From assembly GCA_012031965.1 (NCBI GenBank), contig JAAUSC010000046.1, positions 1 through 39,319 of the forward strand: a DNA stretch of 39,319 nucleotides, read 5' to 3'. The position numbers were made by a program, and so were the translations under genes. Positions 15,645 to 25,500 of this stretch are shown piece by piece; position 1 is the first letter of the stretch, and each line of letters starts with the position of its first letter. The notes beneath the pieces are model-generated. The model had not been told where the DNA came from, did no database searches, and saw only the letters and a program-made list of their open reading frames with translations. The DNA comes from Scytonema sp. RU_4_4 (GTDB taxonomy: Bacteria > Cyanobacteriota > Cyanobacteriia > Cyanobacteriales > Nostocaceae).

Positions 15645-18257
15645 TTAAAACTCAACTGACGCAGTTCCCAACACCGTAAACGGTGGCGCAGGGTCGATAC
15701 TGTACCCATCAACCTCATAATACTTAACATTAGAAATATTCTTGAGGTTGAGCGCAAATCGATAATTTTGACGCCGATAGAAGATGGAAGCATCAGCTCG
15801 CACATAACTTGCCAGTTGAAACGTATTCGGTAAATCTACCTCTTGCTCACCCACAAAATATACCCCAACACCCAATCCTAACCCCTGTAAACGACCACGT
15901 TGCAGTTCATAAGTCGTCCACAATCCAGCGCTATGTTCTGGGACACCAAATAATCTGTCGCCGACAGGAATCTCATTATCTTTTGTGACTCTGCCATCAA
16001 TATAAGCATAGTTGGCAATCACCTTCCAGCCTGGTAATATTTCACCTGCAATATCTAACTCAATACCTCTGCTGCGTTGTTCTCCCGTTTGGATTTGGAA
16101 CCGGTCGTCTACTGGGTCTGGTGTGAGTACATTCTGCTTGGTCACTTGAAAGAATGCCAAAGTTGCAGAAAGCTTATCATTGAGAAAATTCTGTTTAACC
16201 CCCACCTCAAATTGCTCGGTCGTTTGCGGTTCAAATTCTTCGTCTGTCCGACTCCGCGCCTGAAATTGAGGAGAAAAACCATTAGACCAATTGAAGTAAA
16301 ACGAAGTCGCATTGCTTGGTTGATACACAATTCCAACTCGCGGTGAAAAACGAGTATTTGATTGTTCGTTGAGGGTATCGCTACTCACACGGTCTTTGGT
16401 GCTGTAATCGTTAAAGTCTAAGCGACCACCCAACAATAGTTTGAGATTTGACAGAAGTTCAATCGAATCCTGTACAAAAACACCGATATTTTCGGAGACG
16501 ATTTTTCGACCAAAGGAAGAACCACCCTCCACGGGAGTAGGAGTCCCACCATATTGCGGGTCATAAATATCTATTGATAATTCTTGGTCAGGTGCAAAAA
16601 GGTAGCTAAACAAGTTTCGAGCTAAATCTACCCCAAACAGAAAATTATGGCGAATAGAACCAGTAGAAAATTTGCCAGAAATTTCGTTTTGTAGCGTAAT
16701 ATTTTCGTGTTCCTCATCGGAAGCGTAGAACAAACGGTCTAGGGTGCGACGATCATCTTGCAAAGAACCAGGAGAGACCTGCTTTGCGTCGTTTAAATTA
16801 GCATTGAGAATATTAAATCCTTGGCGGAATTTCCAGTTATTGCTAAATTGATGTTCAAAGTTATACGTAAACGAGTTAAAGGTGACTTCACCATTAGCAA
16901 AATTGGGTTCTCCTAAAAATCGACTGCGAGGAAGTTTGAGAGCTTCTGGCTCAATAGGAAAACCATTATCAAAAATATAGTTGTATTTTTGGTGTTCGTA
17001 TTCAAAGGTGAGTTTAGTGCGATCGCTTATCTTCAGCTCTAAAACAGGCGAGATCAAGAAGCTGTCATACTCCACAAAATCACGGAAGCTGTCAGCACTT
17101 TCGTAGGCGACATTTAAACGATACAAAACAGATTTATCATTTGTAAGCGGTCCGCTAATATCTAAAGTCGGACGCAAAAAGTTATAACTTCCATAAGTGA
17201 CATTCCCGTTGTAATAAGGCTGTGACAAGGGTTTTTTGGTAACGGAATTGACAACACCACTTCCACCTGCATACTGTGTCGGACTACCGCCATAAAGTAC
17301 CGCCGCCGGACCTTTGAGAATCTCCACGCGCTCAATATTGGCTACATCTCGCGGACTAAAATAACCGTAATCTGGAAAGCCATTGCGTAAAGTTTCAAAA
17401 TTGGTTAGAAAACCGCGCACCCGGAACCCTAATGAAGATAAGCCTCCATATCCACGCTCGGGTTGCACGCCACTGACATTATCCGCTAGTTCCGAAAGAC
17501 GCACGACATTTCGGTCTTCAATCACCTGACGTGGAATGACTTGAATTGACTGGGGAATATCACGTAATGGCACATCTGTCCGAGTTGCAGTTGTGGCATC
17601 AGGTACACTATATCCTTCTTGCTCACCCGTCACAACGAGTTCAATTGGTTCTTGAGCCGACTCCGATGGTTTTTTCTGACTAGGCTTATCAGTTTCTGCT
17701 GTAGAGGATATAACTGGCGTGACAACAACAATTAAACCTTTATTGCTGTCGTCCAACTCAACTTTTGGTACACTCGCCTCACCCGTCACTGTTACCCGGA
17801 TACTATTTGCGTCTATATTAGTCACCATTATTTCAGTAATTCCCGCAAGAGGCTTTTGTTGACGGAAGAAACCACCACTTGTTAACCGCAGTTGAGCATT
17901 AGGGATATTTACAATGAAGTTATTGCCTTCACTCTTAATTATGGTTTGCAGTTTATCAGATGTAGAAGTTTCTAAAATGACTTCCAAACCGTTAGCAGTT
18001 TGGGAAAGGCGTACACCTGTCACTTGTATAACTTGATTTTGCTGAGTCTGTTGTGCTACCCAGTCCTTGACACTGGTGTGGGGACGCTGAATTTCACTCA
18101 GCCGAGGAATGTCAGTGATGGGTGCGACTGCGTTTGTTGTCTCTTGTTTGGGTTGTACAGTAGTTACCTTAATAACATCAGCACGTGCTGGAGTAGACCC
18201 TAAGGCTGATACAGCTGTAAACAGCCATATCCAGATGGATAGTTTCTGTTGTTTCAC
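15645..18257 (-). CDS. TonB-dependent siderophore receptor with N-terminal AMIN domain
   Basis: 870 residues. A signal peptide is cleaved after ARA (residue 26). An AMIN domain at about 78-180 (VIQVTGVRLSQTANGLEVILET...SIRVTVTGEA) follows, the periplasmic add-on typical of cyanobacterial receptors. A TonB-box-like IELVVTG (about 205-211) precedes the plug (DVPLRDIPQSIQVIPRQVIED, ERVEILKGPAAVLYGG, GGSGVVNSVTKKPL). The 22-strand barrel ends in KNISNVKYYEVDGYSIDPAPPFTVLGTASVEF with the aromatic C-terminus needed for outer-membrane assembly. It imports a ferric siderophore or similar chelate using TonB/ExbBD energy. It heads an operon with the binding protein and permease. Fur control is likely by family, but I found no convincing Fur box in the upstream gap. 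Confidence 0.95.
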   Translation of the reverse strand: MKQQKLSIWIWLFTAVSALGSTPARADVIKVTTVQPKQETTNAVAPITDIPRLSEIQRPHTSVKDWVAQQTQQNQVIQVTGVRLSQTANGLEVILETSTSDKLQTIIKSEGNNFIVNIPNAQLRLTSGGFFRQQKPLAGITEIMVTNIDANSIRVTVTGEASVPKVELDDSNKGLIVVVTPVISSTAETDKPSQKKPSESAQEPIELVVTGEQEGYSVPDATTATRTDVPLRDIPQSIQVIPRQVIEDRNVVRLSELADNVSGVQPERGYGGLSSLGFRVRGFLTNFETLRNGFPDYGYFSPRDVANIERVEILKGPAAVLYGGSPTQYAGGSGVVNSVTKKPLSQPYYNGNVTYGSYNFLRPTLDISGPLTNDKSVLYRLNVAYESADSFRDFVEYDSFLISPVLELKISDRTKLTFEYEHQKYNYIFDNGFPIEPEALKLPRSRFLGEPNFANGEVTFNSFTYNFEHQFSNNWKFRQGFNILNANLNDAKQVSPGSLQDDRRTLDRLFYASDEEHENITLQNEISGKFSTGSIRHNFLFGVDLARNLFSYLFAPDQELSIDIYDPQYGGTPTPVEGGSSFGRKIVSENIGVFVQDSIELLSNLKLLLGGRLDFNDYSTKDRVSSDTLNEQSNTRFSPRVGIVYQPSNATSFYFNWSNGFSPQFQARSRTDEEFEPQTTEQFEVGVKQNFLNDKLSATLAFFQVTKQNVLTPDPVDDRFQIQTGEQRSRGIELDIAGEILPGWKVIANYAYIDGRVTKDNEIPVGDRLFGVPEHSAGLWTTYELQRGRLQGLGLGVGVYFVGEQEVDLPNTFQLASYVRADASIFYRRQNYRFALNLKNISNVKYYEVDGYSIDPAPPFTVLGTASVEF

Positions 18258-19543
18258 CCTAATTCCTCACACTTAAATGACACATTGCAGCTATATAGAA
18301 ATCCGGTTTGATGCTTGGTAAGTATACTGAGGCTTAAGCCATCGCAAGACTTAACTTGTGCTTTGAGAAGTTTTCAAAAATCAAACAGGAATGCTATAAC
18401 ATTTAGAGAAAAATATGAACATTGGAGAAAAACATGAGTGTCTCCTGATAGGGTTGAGTCGTTGACTTACACCAGCTTCAAGTTTCCCAAACTCAATCGA
18501 TTGGTGGTTGAGCGAAGACTCTACTTGTACATATTTGGTTTGTATATCTATCGTGTCGAGTTGCACAAAAGCAATTCTTATCATGAACGAGGTCGTTATA
18601 TAAGTCAAACGACGGGTTGTCAAACTTTGTCAGGAAGAAGAATTCAGAATTCAGAATCATCCGTCAGAATCAGTCAGTCGGGGCTTGAACCCACCACTGA
18701 CTGAAGACCGCCAAATCAAAGATTTGGCAGGGGCTTGGACCCCATACTCATCCACCAGTCGCACAGAATACCCAAGCTGAATTCTGGCTCCTGACTCCTG
18801 AGTTCTTTTCGGTCAAACTTTACTCGACTCCAAATTAAGATAGGCTATGGTGCAAGCGACAAATGATTCATTTGCCGATATCAAGGGGTTAAAGAAACTT
18901 TTTTCACGCCTTCAAGTTAGATCCTCTTGACATAAACAAAACATATAAAATATTTCTTTTTTATAACTATTGTCGATTGCTATCTTCTTGCTAAAAATGA
19001 GGAGTTTGTAATATGTTGATATGTGTATATCGATAAAGTTGCAGAAAAGTTATTCAAAACTGTTTTGGAGGGTTTGTCTCCCAAAAGACTTTGTAAGGAG
19101 CATTAATTGTAGTAACATAAAGGCTTGCGAGGCTTTTTGCTCCGTCTAGTTACTCAAATTATAATAGGCTCCTCACCTTAGAATAAGTTTTCGTTGTGTT
19201 TGTTATGCGTTTTCCTCTACGACGTATAACTAGTAAAAAGATAGCTTTATATGTGGATAACCAATCCCTTTTCTGAAATTTCCAATTTCTGCACATAATG
19301 GTTTCTTTGAACTAAGTTGATAGGATAGGATTATTTTCAACCTTAAGTAGAAAATCTAGTTTCTGTTGTCTCATAAAATTAAATTTTCTACATGAATTTT
19401 CTACGAAGGAATCAAATCATTTCCCTCTGAAGAGCTACTGTTGTAAATTCCAAGCAATAACTTAAATTCTTTGACTGTATTCAACAATTAACCAGCTGCA
19501 TACAGCAGGCTCTAATTGAGCATTTTTAACAGAAAAATTTATA
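18258..19543. other. 1.3-kb intergenic region between iron-uptake operon and NRPS
   Basis: Divergent spacer between the TonB receptor and the NRPS start. Short ORFs on both strands (about 80-88 codons near 18381-18704) overlap each other and look random. The left half contains a composite repeat (18640-18790). The right half (about 18950-19540) is AT-rich and presumably holds the NRPS promoter and leader. No clear Fur box, tRNA or terminator was found. Confidence 0.5.
18640..18790. repeat. Composite palindromic intergenic repeat
   Basis: Nested inverted repeats: AGAATTCAG near the left end and CTGAATTCT near 18779-18787; CAGTCAGT (18671-18678) with ACTGACTG (18696-18703); and GCCAAATC (18710-18717) with GATTTGGC (18721-18728) around a 3-nt loop. 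GGGGCTTGAACCC (18680-18692) recurs as GGGGCTTGGACCCC (18730-18743), and its complement occurs at about 12950-12966. This is the layout of a non-coding dispersed repeat. Confidence 0.6.
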
Positions 19544-22500
19544 ATGATTTCAGCAGGTGTGCAAATGGGCAAAAACCTTTTCGAGCAACCAGCTAGGTTC
19601 TCCACCTTGGTCGAAATTCTCCAAGGTCGAGCATTCCACCAGCCTAAACAGAAAGCCTATTCTTTTCTGCTTGATTCTGAGGAAGAAGAAAGTCATATCA
19701 CCTACGGGGATCTCGATTTTCAAGCTCGGGAAATTGCTGCCTTGCTTCAAAGTTGTGGAGTCGTCAGTGGAGAGCGTGTCCTGCTGCTATATCCCCCTGG
19801 TTTGGAATTCATAGCGGCGTTTTTCGGGTGTTTGTATGCTGGAGTCGTTGCTGTTCCAGCTTATCCGCCTCGGGCTAATCAATCTTTGTCCCGACTCCAA
19901 GCTATTGTGGCAGATGCACAGGCTGTGGTCGCACTAACCACTACAACCGTTTTGTCCAAAATAGAGCGACAATTCGCTCAATATCCAAATTTACAAATTC
20001 TGCGTTTCCTAGCTACCGACAACATTATTGCTAGCAAATTAGTAAATACATGGCAGGAGCCATCTGTCAACAGTAACACACTAGCATTTCTCCAATACAC
20101 CTCAGGTTCTACAGGTTCACCTAAAGGGGTAATGGTGAGTCATGGAAATTTGCTACACAACGAACTTTTGATTCAGCAGGCGATGCAGCACTCAACAGAA
20201 ACGCTGTTTGTGGGTTGGCTCCCCCTTTTTCATGATATGGGTCTGGTTGGAAATATGCTTCAGCCCCTGTACTTGGGTATTCCGTGCATCCTCATGTCTC
20301 CGGTGGCTTTTCTACAAAAACCCTTGCGCTGGCTACAAGCTATTTCCCGATACAAAGCAACGACCAGCGGTGGTCCCAATTTCGCCTATGATCTGTGCGT
20401 GAGCAAGATTACTCCCGAACAACGAGCAACTCTCGACCTCAGCAGTTGGGAGGTTGCTTTTAACGGAGCTGAGCCTGTTCGTGCCCAAACTCTTGAGCGC
20501 TTTGCCACAACCTTTGAAGCTTGCGGCTTCCGACGTGAAGCCTTCTATCCCTGCTACGGTATGGCTGAAACAACCCTAATTGTTTCTGGTGGCTTCAAGG
20601 CGGCTCCACCTGTTGTTTTGTCTGTCCAACAAGCAGCACTGGCGCAAAATCAGGTAGTTACCGCTCCTTCAGAAGAGGTGGGTGCCCACCAGACGCTGGT
20701 AAGTTGCGGTCAACCCCTGCAAGATCTGCAAATTGTCATTGTCCATCCCGAAACTGGAACCCGTTGTGGTAGTCATGAGGTGGGTGAAATTTGGGTGAAA
20801 GGACCCAGCGTGGCTGTTGGCTACTGGAACCAAACCGAGCAAACCGAGGAAACTTTCCGGGCATACCTAACAGACAGTGGGGAAGGTCCGTTTTTACGTA
20901 CCGGAGACTTGGGGTTTTTGCACTCAGGCGAGCTGTTCATCACTGGTCGCCTCAAAGACTTAATCGTCATTCGAGGTCGCAACCATTATCCACAAGACAT
21001 TGAATGGACGCTAGAACAAAGTCACCCTGCATTGCAAAAAAGCGGTAGTGCGGCATTTTCAATTGAAGTTGCAGGTGTTGAACGATTGGTAGTAGCAGAT
21101 GAAGTAAAGCGCACTTCTTTGAGGAATCTAGATATTGATGAGGTGATTAAAGCCATTCGTCAAGCAGTGGTGGAAGAATACGAGTTACAAGTTTATGCAG
21201 TGTTGCTGCTCAAAACTGGAAGCATCCCAAAAACTTCCAGTGGTAAAATTCAACGGTATGCCTGTCGCGCTGGGTTTTTGAATGGAAGTTTAAATATTGT
21301 AGGAAGTAGCATTCTCGAAGAGTCATATACCTCAGGAAGCGAAGTCACGCTGACTCGCGAAGACCTCAGAGCGTTGAAGCCTCAAGAGCGTCACTTAAAA
21401 CTAACTTTTTATCTTCAGGAGCTCTTGGCGAAGGTTCTCAAGGTCGCTCCATCCCCGTTGGACTTCCAACAGCCCTTGAGTACTATGGGTCTCGATTCCC
21501 TAATGGCTATTGAACTTAAAAATGCCATTGAAACTAACTTTGGTGTGGTTTTACCAATAACGAGTTTTTTTGCAGGTTCCAATATTGACCAGCTTGCAAG
21601 CGAGGTACTTGCACAAGATACCGTATCTACTTTTGCCCAAGAAATGACTCTCGCTCCAGCCTCCGAAGCAGTTGCTGAAAATTCTCTCTCCCACGGTCAA
21701 CAAGCTTTGTACTTTCTGCACCAACTGACACCAGAGAGTCCAGCTTACAATATTGTGGCTGCAGCCCACCTTCAGGGAGAGTTAGATATTGCAGCTTTGC
21801 GGAATGCGTTTCAAAGCTTGGTGGAGCGTCATCCAGCGTTACGAACCACCTTCACTAATTTATCAGGGCAACCCGTTCAGGAAATTCACGAACATTTGGA
21901 AATTTGTTTTGAGCACGAAAACGTTTCAACTTGGAGCGAGGCGTTCTTGAACAACCGCCTAGTCGAAGAAGCTCATCGTCCCTTTAATCTGGAGCAAGGT
22001 CCCTTGCTACGGGTTAGCTTATTTACACGATGGTCGCAAGGGGAGCCACTCAAAGGGCGATCGCCCGAAGGGCAGACGCCTAAAGGCGTATCGCCACAAG
22101 AACACACTCTACTCCTGGTTGTGCATCACATTATCGCCGACTTCTGGTCTGGTGCAGTGTTAATGCATGAATTGGGAATATTGTACCAAGCGCACAAAGC
22201 GAGTACAAGAGCAACCCTAAATTCGCTAGCGCTCTTGTACACCGACTTTGTTCGCACTTCAAAAGCCATGCTAGCTTCAAAAGAAGGTGAACGGCTATGG
22301 AAATACTGGCACAAACAACTGGCTGGGGAATTACCAGTGCTGAATCTGCCTACTGACCGACCGAGACCACCTATCCAAACTTATACAGGAGCTTCACAAT
22401 CCTTCTGGCTGAACGCAGATTTAACTCAAAGGCTCAAGACCCTCAGTCACGCTCACGGAGCCACTCTCTACATGACGATGCTTGCAGCTTTTCAAGTCTT

Positions 22501-25500
22501 GCTTTACCGTTACACAGGTCAAGAGGATCTGCTGGTGGGTTCACCAACAACAGGTAGAAGTCGAGCTGATTTGGCGGGGTTAGTGGGCTATTTTGTTAAC
22601 CCAGTTGTTCTACGAGCAGATTTATCAGGAAACCCGACGTTTGAAGCGTTTCTTAGTCAAGTGCGCTCCACTGTGCTAGATGCCTTTGCCCATCAAGATT
22701 ATCCCTTTGCACGGCTAGTTGAGCAACTACAACCGATTCGAGATCCAAGTCGCTCACCGCTATTCCAAGTCATGTTTGTCTTGCACAAAGCACACTTGCA
22801 AAATCAGGAAGGTTTGGCAGCCTTTGCTTTGGGGGAAACAGGAGCAAGAATAAAACTAAAGGAGCTGGAGCTAGAGTCCTTAGCGCTCGATAAGCGGGTT
22901 GCTCAGTTCGACCTGACTCTAATGATGGCTGAGGTAGATGGACAACTATCTGGTTCTTGGCAATACAATACAGACCTGTTTGATGCTACCACCATTGCGC
23001 GGATGGCGGGTCATTTTCAAACTTTACTGGAAGGTATTGTCGCTGATCCACAGCAGCACGTCTCACTTCTTCCACTCCTGACGGAATTAGAACGGCAACA
23101 ATTATTGGTAGAGTGGAATACTACCCAAGTAGATTACGCAAGTGATTTGTGTCTCCATCAACAATTTGCAGCTCAGGTAGAGCAAACACCAGATGCAGTG
23201 GCGGTGGTATTTGAGCAAGAACAACTCACCTACACTGAGTTAAATCGACGGGCAAACCAGTTAGCACAATATCTGCAAACTTTGGGAGTAGAGCCGGAGG
23301 TGTTGGTTGGCATTTACCTGGAGCGTTCACAAGAGATGGTGGTGAGTATCTTGGCGACTCTTAAGGCTGGAGGAGCCTACGTTCCTCTAGATCCCAGCTA
23401 TCCTCAAGAACGTCTGGCTTTCATGCTGGAAGATGCCCAAGTCTCAGTGTTGTTGACTCAAGAGAAATTCCTGACAGCTTTGCCTGAGCATAGGGCGCAA
23501 GTGGTCTTGGTGGACAAAAACAATGAGGTTTGGGCTAGTGAAAGTGTGAACAACCCAGTTAGCCAGGTTACAACTCATAACCTCGCATATGTGATTTACA
23601 CCTCTGGCTCGACTGGCAAACCAAAGGGGGTCATGAACACTCATAGAGGAATTTGCAATCGTCTATCCTGGATGCAAGAAAATTACCAACTGACAACAGT
23701 AGATAGAGTGTTGCAAAAAACACCCTTTAGTTTTGATGTCTCGATTTGGGAATTTTTCTGGCCACTCTTGACTGGAGCGCGTTTGGTGATAGCCCGACCA
23801 GGAGGTCATCAAGATAGTGCCTACCTTGTCAAACTCATCCAAAAGGAGCAAATTACCACAGTCCATTTTGTTCCCTCCATGCTACAAGTGTTTCTAGAAG
23901 AACCTGGTCTTGAAACTTGTCACTGCTTGAGGCAGGTGATGTGCAGTGGGGAAGCATTACCTTTCAAACTTCAAGAGCGCTTTTTTGCGCGTCTAGATGC
24001 AGACTTATATAATTTGTATGGACCGACGGAAGCTGCTGTTGATGTCACATTTTGGGCTTGTGAGCGTCAGAGTCGTAAACACATTGTCCCCATTGGTCGC
24101 CCCATTGCCAATACGCAAATTTATCTGCTAGATTCTTACTTGCAACCAGTGCCCGTTGGCGTGCCAGGGGAACTACACATTGGCGGTGCGGCTCTAGCGC
24201 GGGGTTATCTCCACCAACCAGACTTAACAGCTCTGAAATTTATTCCCAATCCCTTTAACAATTCAAAATTCAAAATATGTCCTGCGGACACGCTGCGCGT
24301 TAACGCAGTTCCTCCGCAGGAAGCACAAAAAAATTCAAAATTTAACCGCCTGTACAAAACTGGGGATTTGGCGCGTTACCTTCCTGATGGCAACATTGAG
24401 TATCTGGGACGACTCGACGATCAAGTTAAATTGCGAGGGTTCCGCATTGAGCTAGGAGAGATTGAAACGGTACTGAGTCAACACCCAGCTTTGCGCTCGG
24501 TCGTTATCTTAATGAGAGAGATTGAGAGGAGCGAAAAGCACCGAAACTTCACACCACTGGTTGACGTAGAAAATTCATCCACAATTACTGGTTTGCGTCG
24601 CTTACTCAAAGGAGAATTAGCTGCATCTGGGGCAGACTCTAGCAATCAGCAATTAGTTGCTTATTGCGTCAGCCATCATCAGCCAGCACCCACCACTACC
24701 GAACTGCGTCGCTTTCTCTTAGAGCAGCTTCCCGATTACATGGTTCCTGCGGCTTTCGTCATGCTGGATGCACTTCCCTTGACTCCGAATGGTAAGATAG
24801 ACCGGCGCTCTCTACCAGTTCCTAGTAAAGCTAGACCTGAGTTAGAAAAAGCTTTTGTAGCACCTCGCACTCTTGTAGAGCAAGCATTAGCAGAGGTTTG
24901 GGCAGAGGTACTGGACATTGAACAGGTGGGCATTCACGACAACTTTTTTGAGTTGGGAGGGGATTCGATTCGTAGCATCCAAGTGCTAGCTAAAGCCACT
25001 GCAAAAGGTTTAAGCTTCTCCCTGGCGCAGATTTTCCAGCATCAGACCATCGAATCTCTGGCACAAGAAATTACCTTTGTCGAACCAAGTGGTTTAGTAA
25101 CTCGTAAAACAGAGCCATTTAGCCTGATTTCTCACACAGAACGCCAAAAGCTACCCGAAGGCGTAGAAGATGCTTATCCTTTGGCTAGGGTTCAGGCTGG
25201 GGTAATCTTTCACAGTCAGTCCATGCCTGAGGAGCCGATTTACCATGACATTTTCCTGTACAATTTGCAAGTTCGTCTAGACATTCAGTTGTTTCAAGCA
25301 TGCGTACAGCAGGTTGTGGAGCGCCACGCTATCCTGCGGACATCGTTTGATCTGACCAACTTTAGCGAACCCCTACAGTTAGTTCATCAACAGGTCACTG
25401 CTCCCTTTCAAGTCGAAGACTTGCGCGATTTATCACCATATCGGCAACAAGAAGCACTTTCCACCTGGATAAAAGCTGAAAAAAGACGAAATTTTGACTG

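Noticed and set aside
18381-18704. Two overlapping antisense ORFs of about 80-88 codons as genes
   Set aside because: Each runs on the opposite strand of the other, neither has recognisable domains, and the longer one extends into dispersed-repeat sequence.
18927-18949. TTGACA followed by TATAAA as an NRPS promoter
   Set aside because: The spacing is only 11 bases, and the site is about 600 bases from the start codon.
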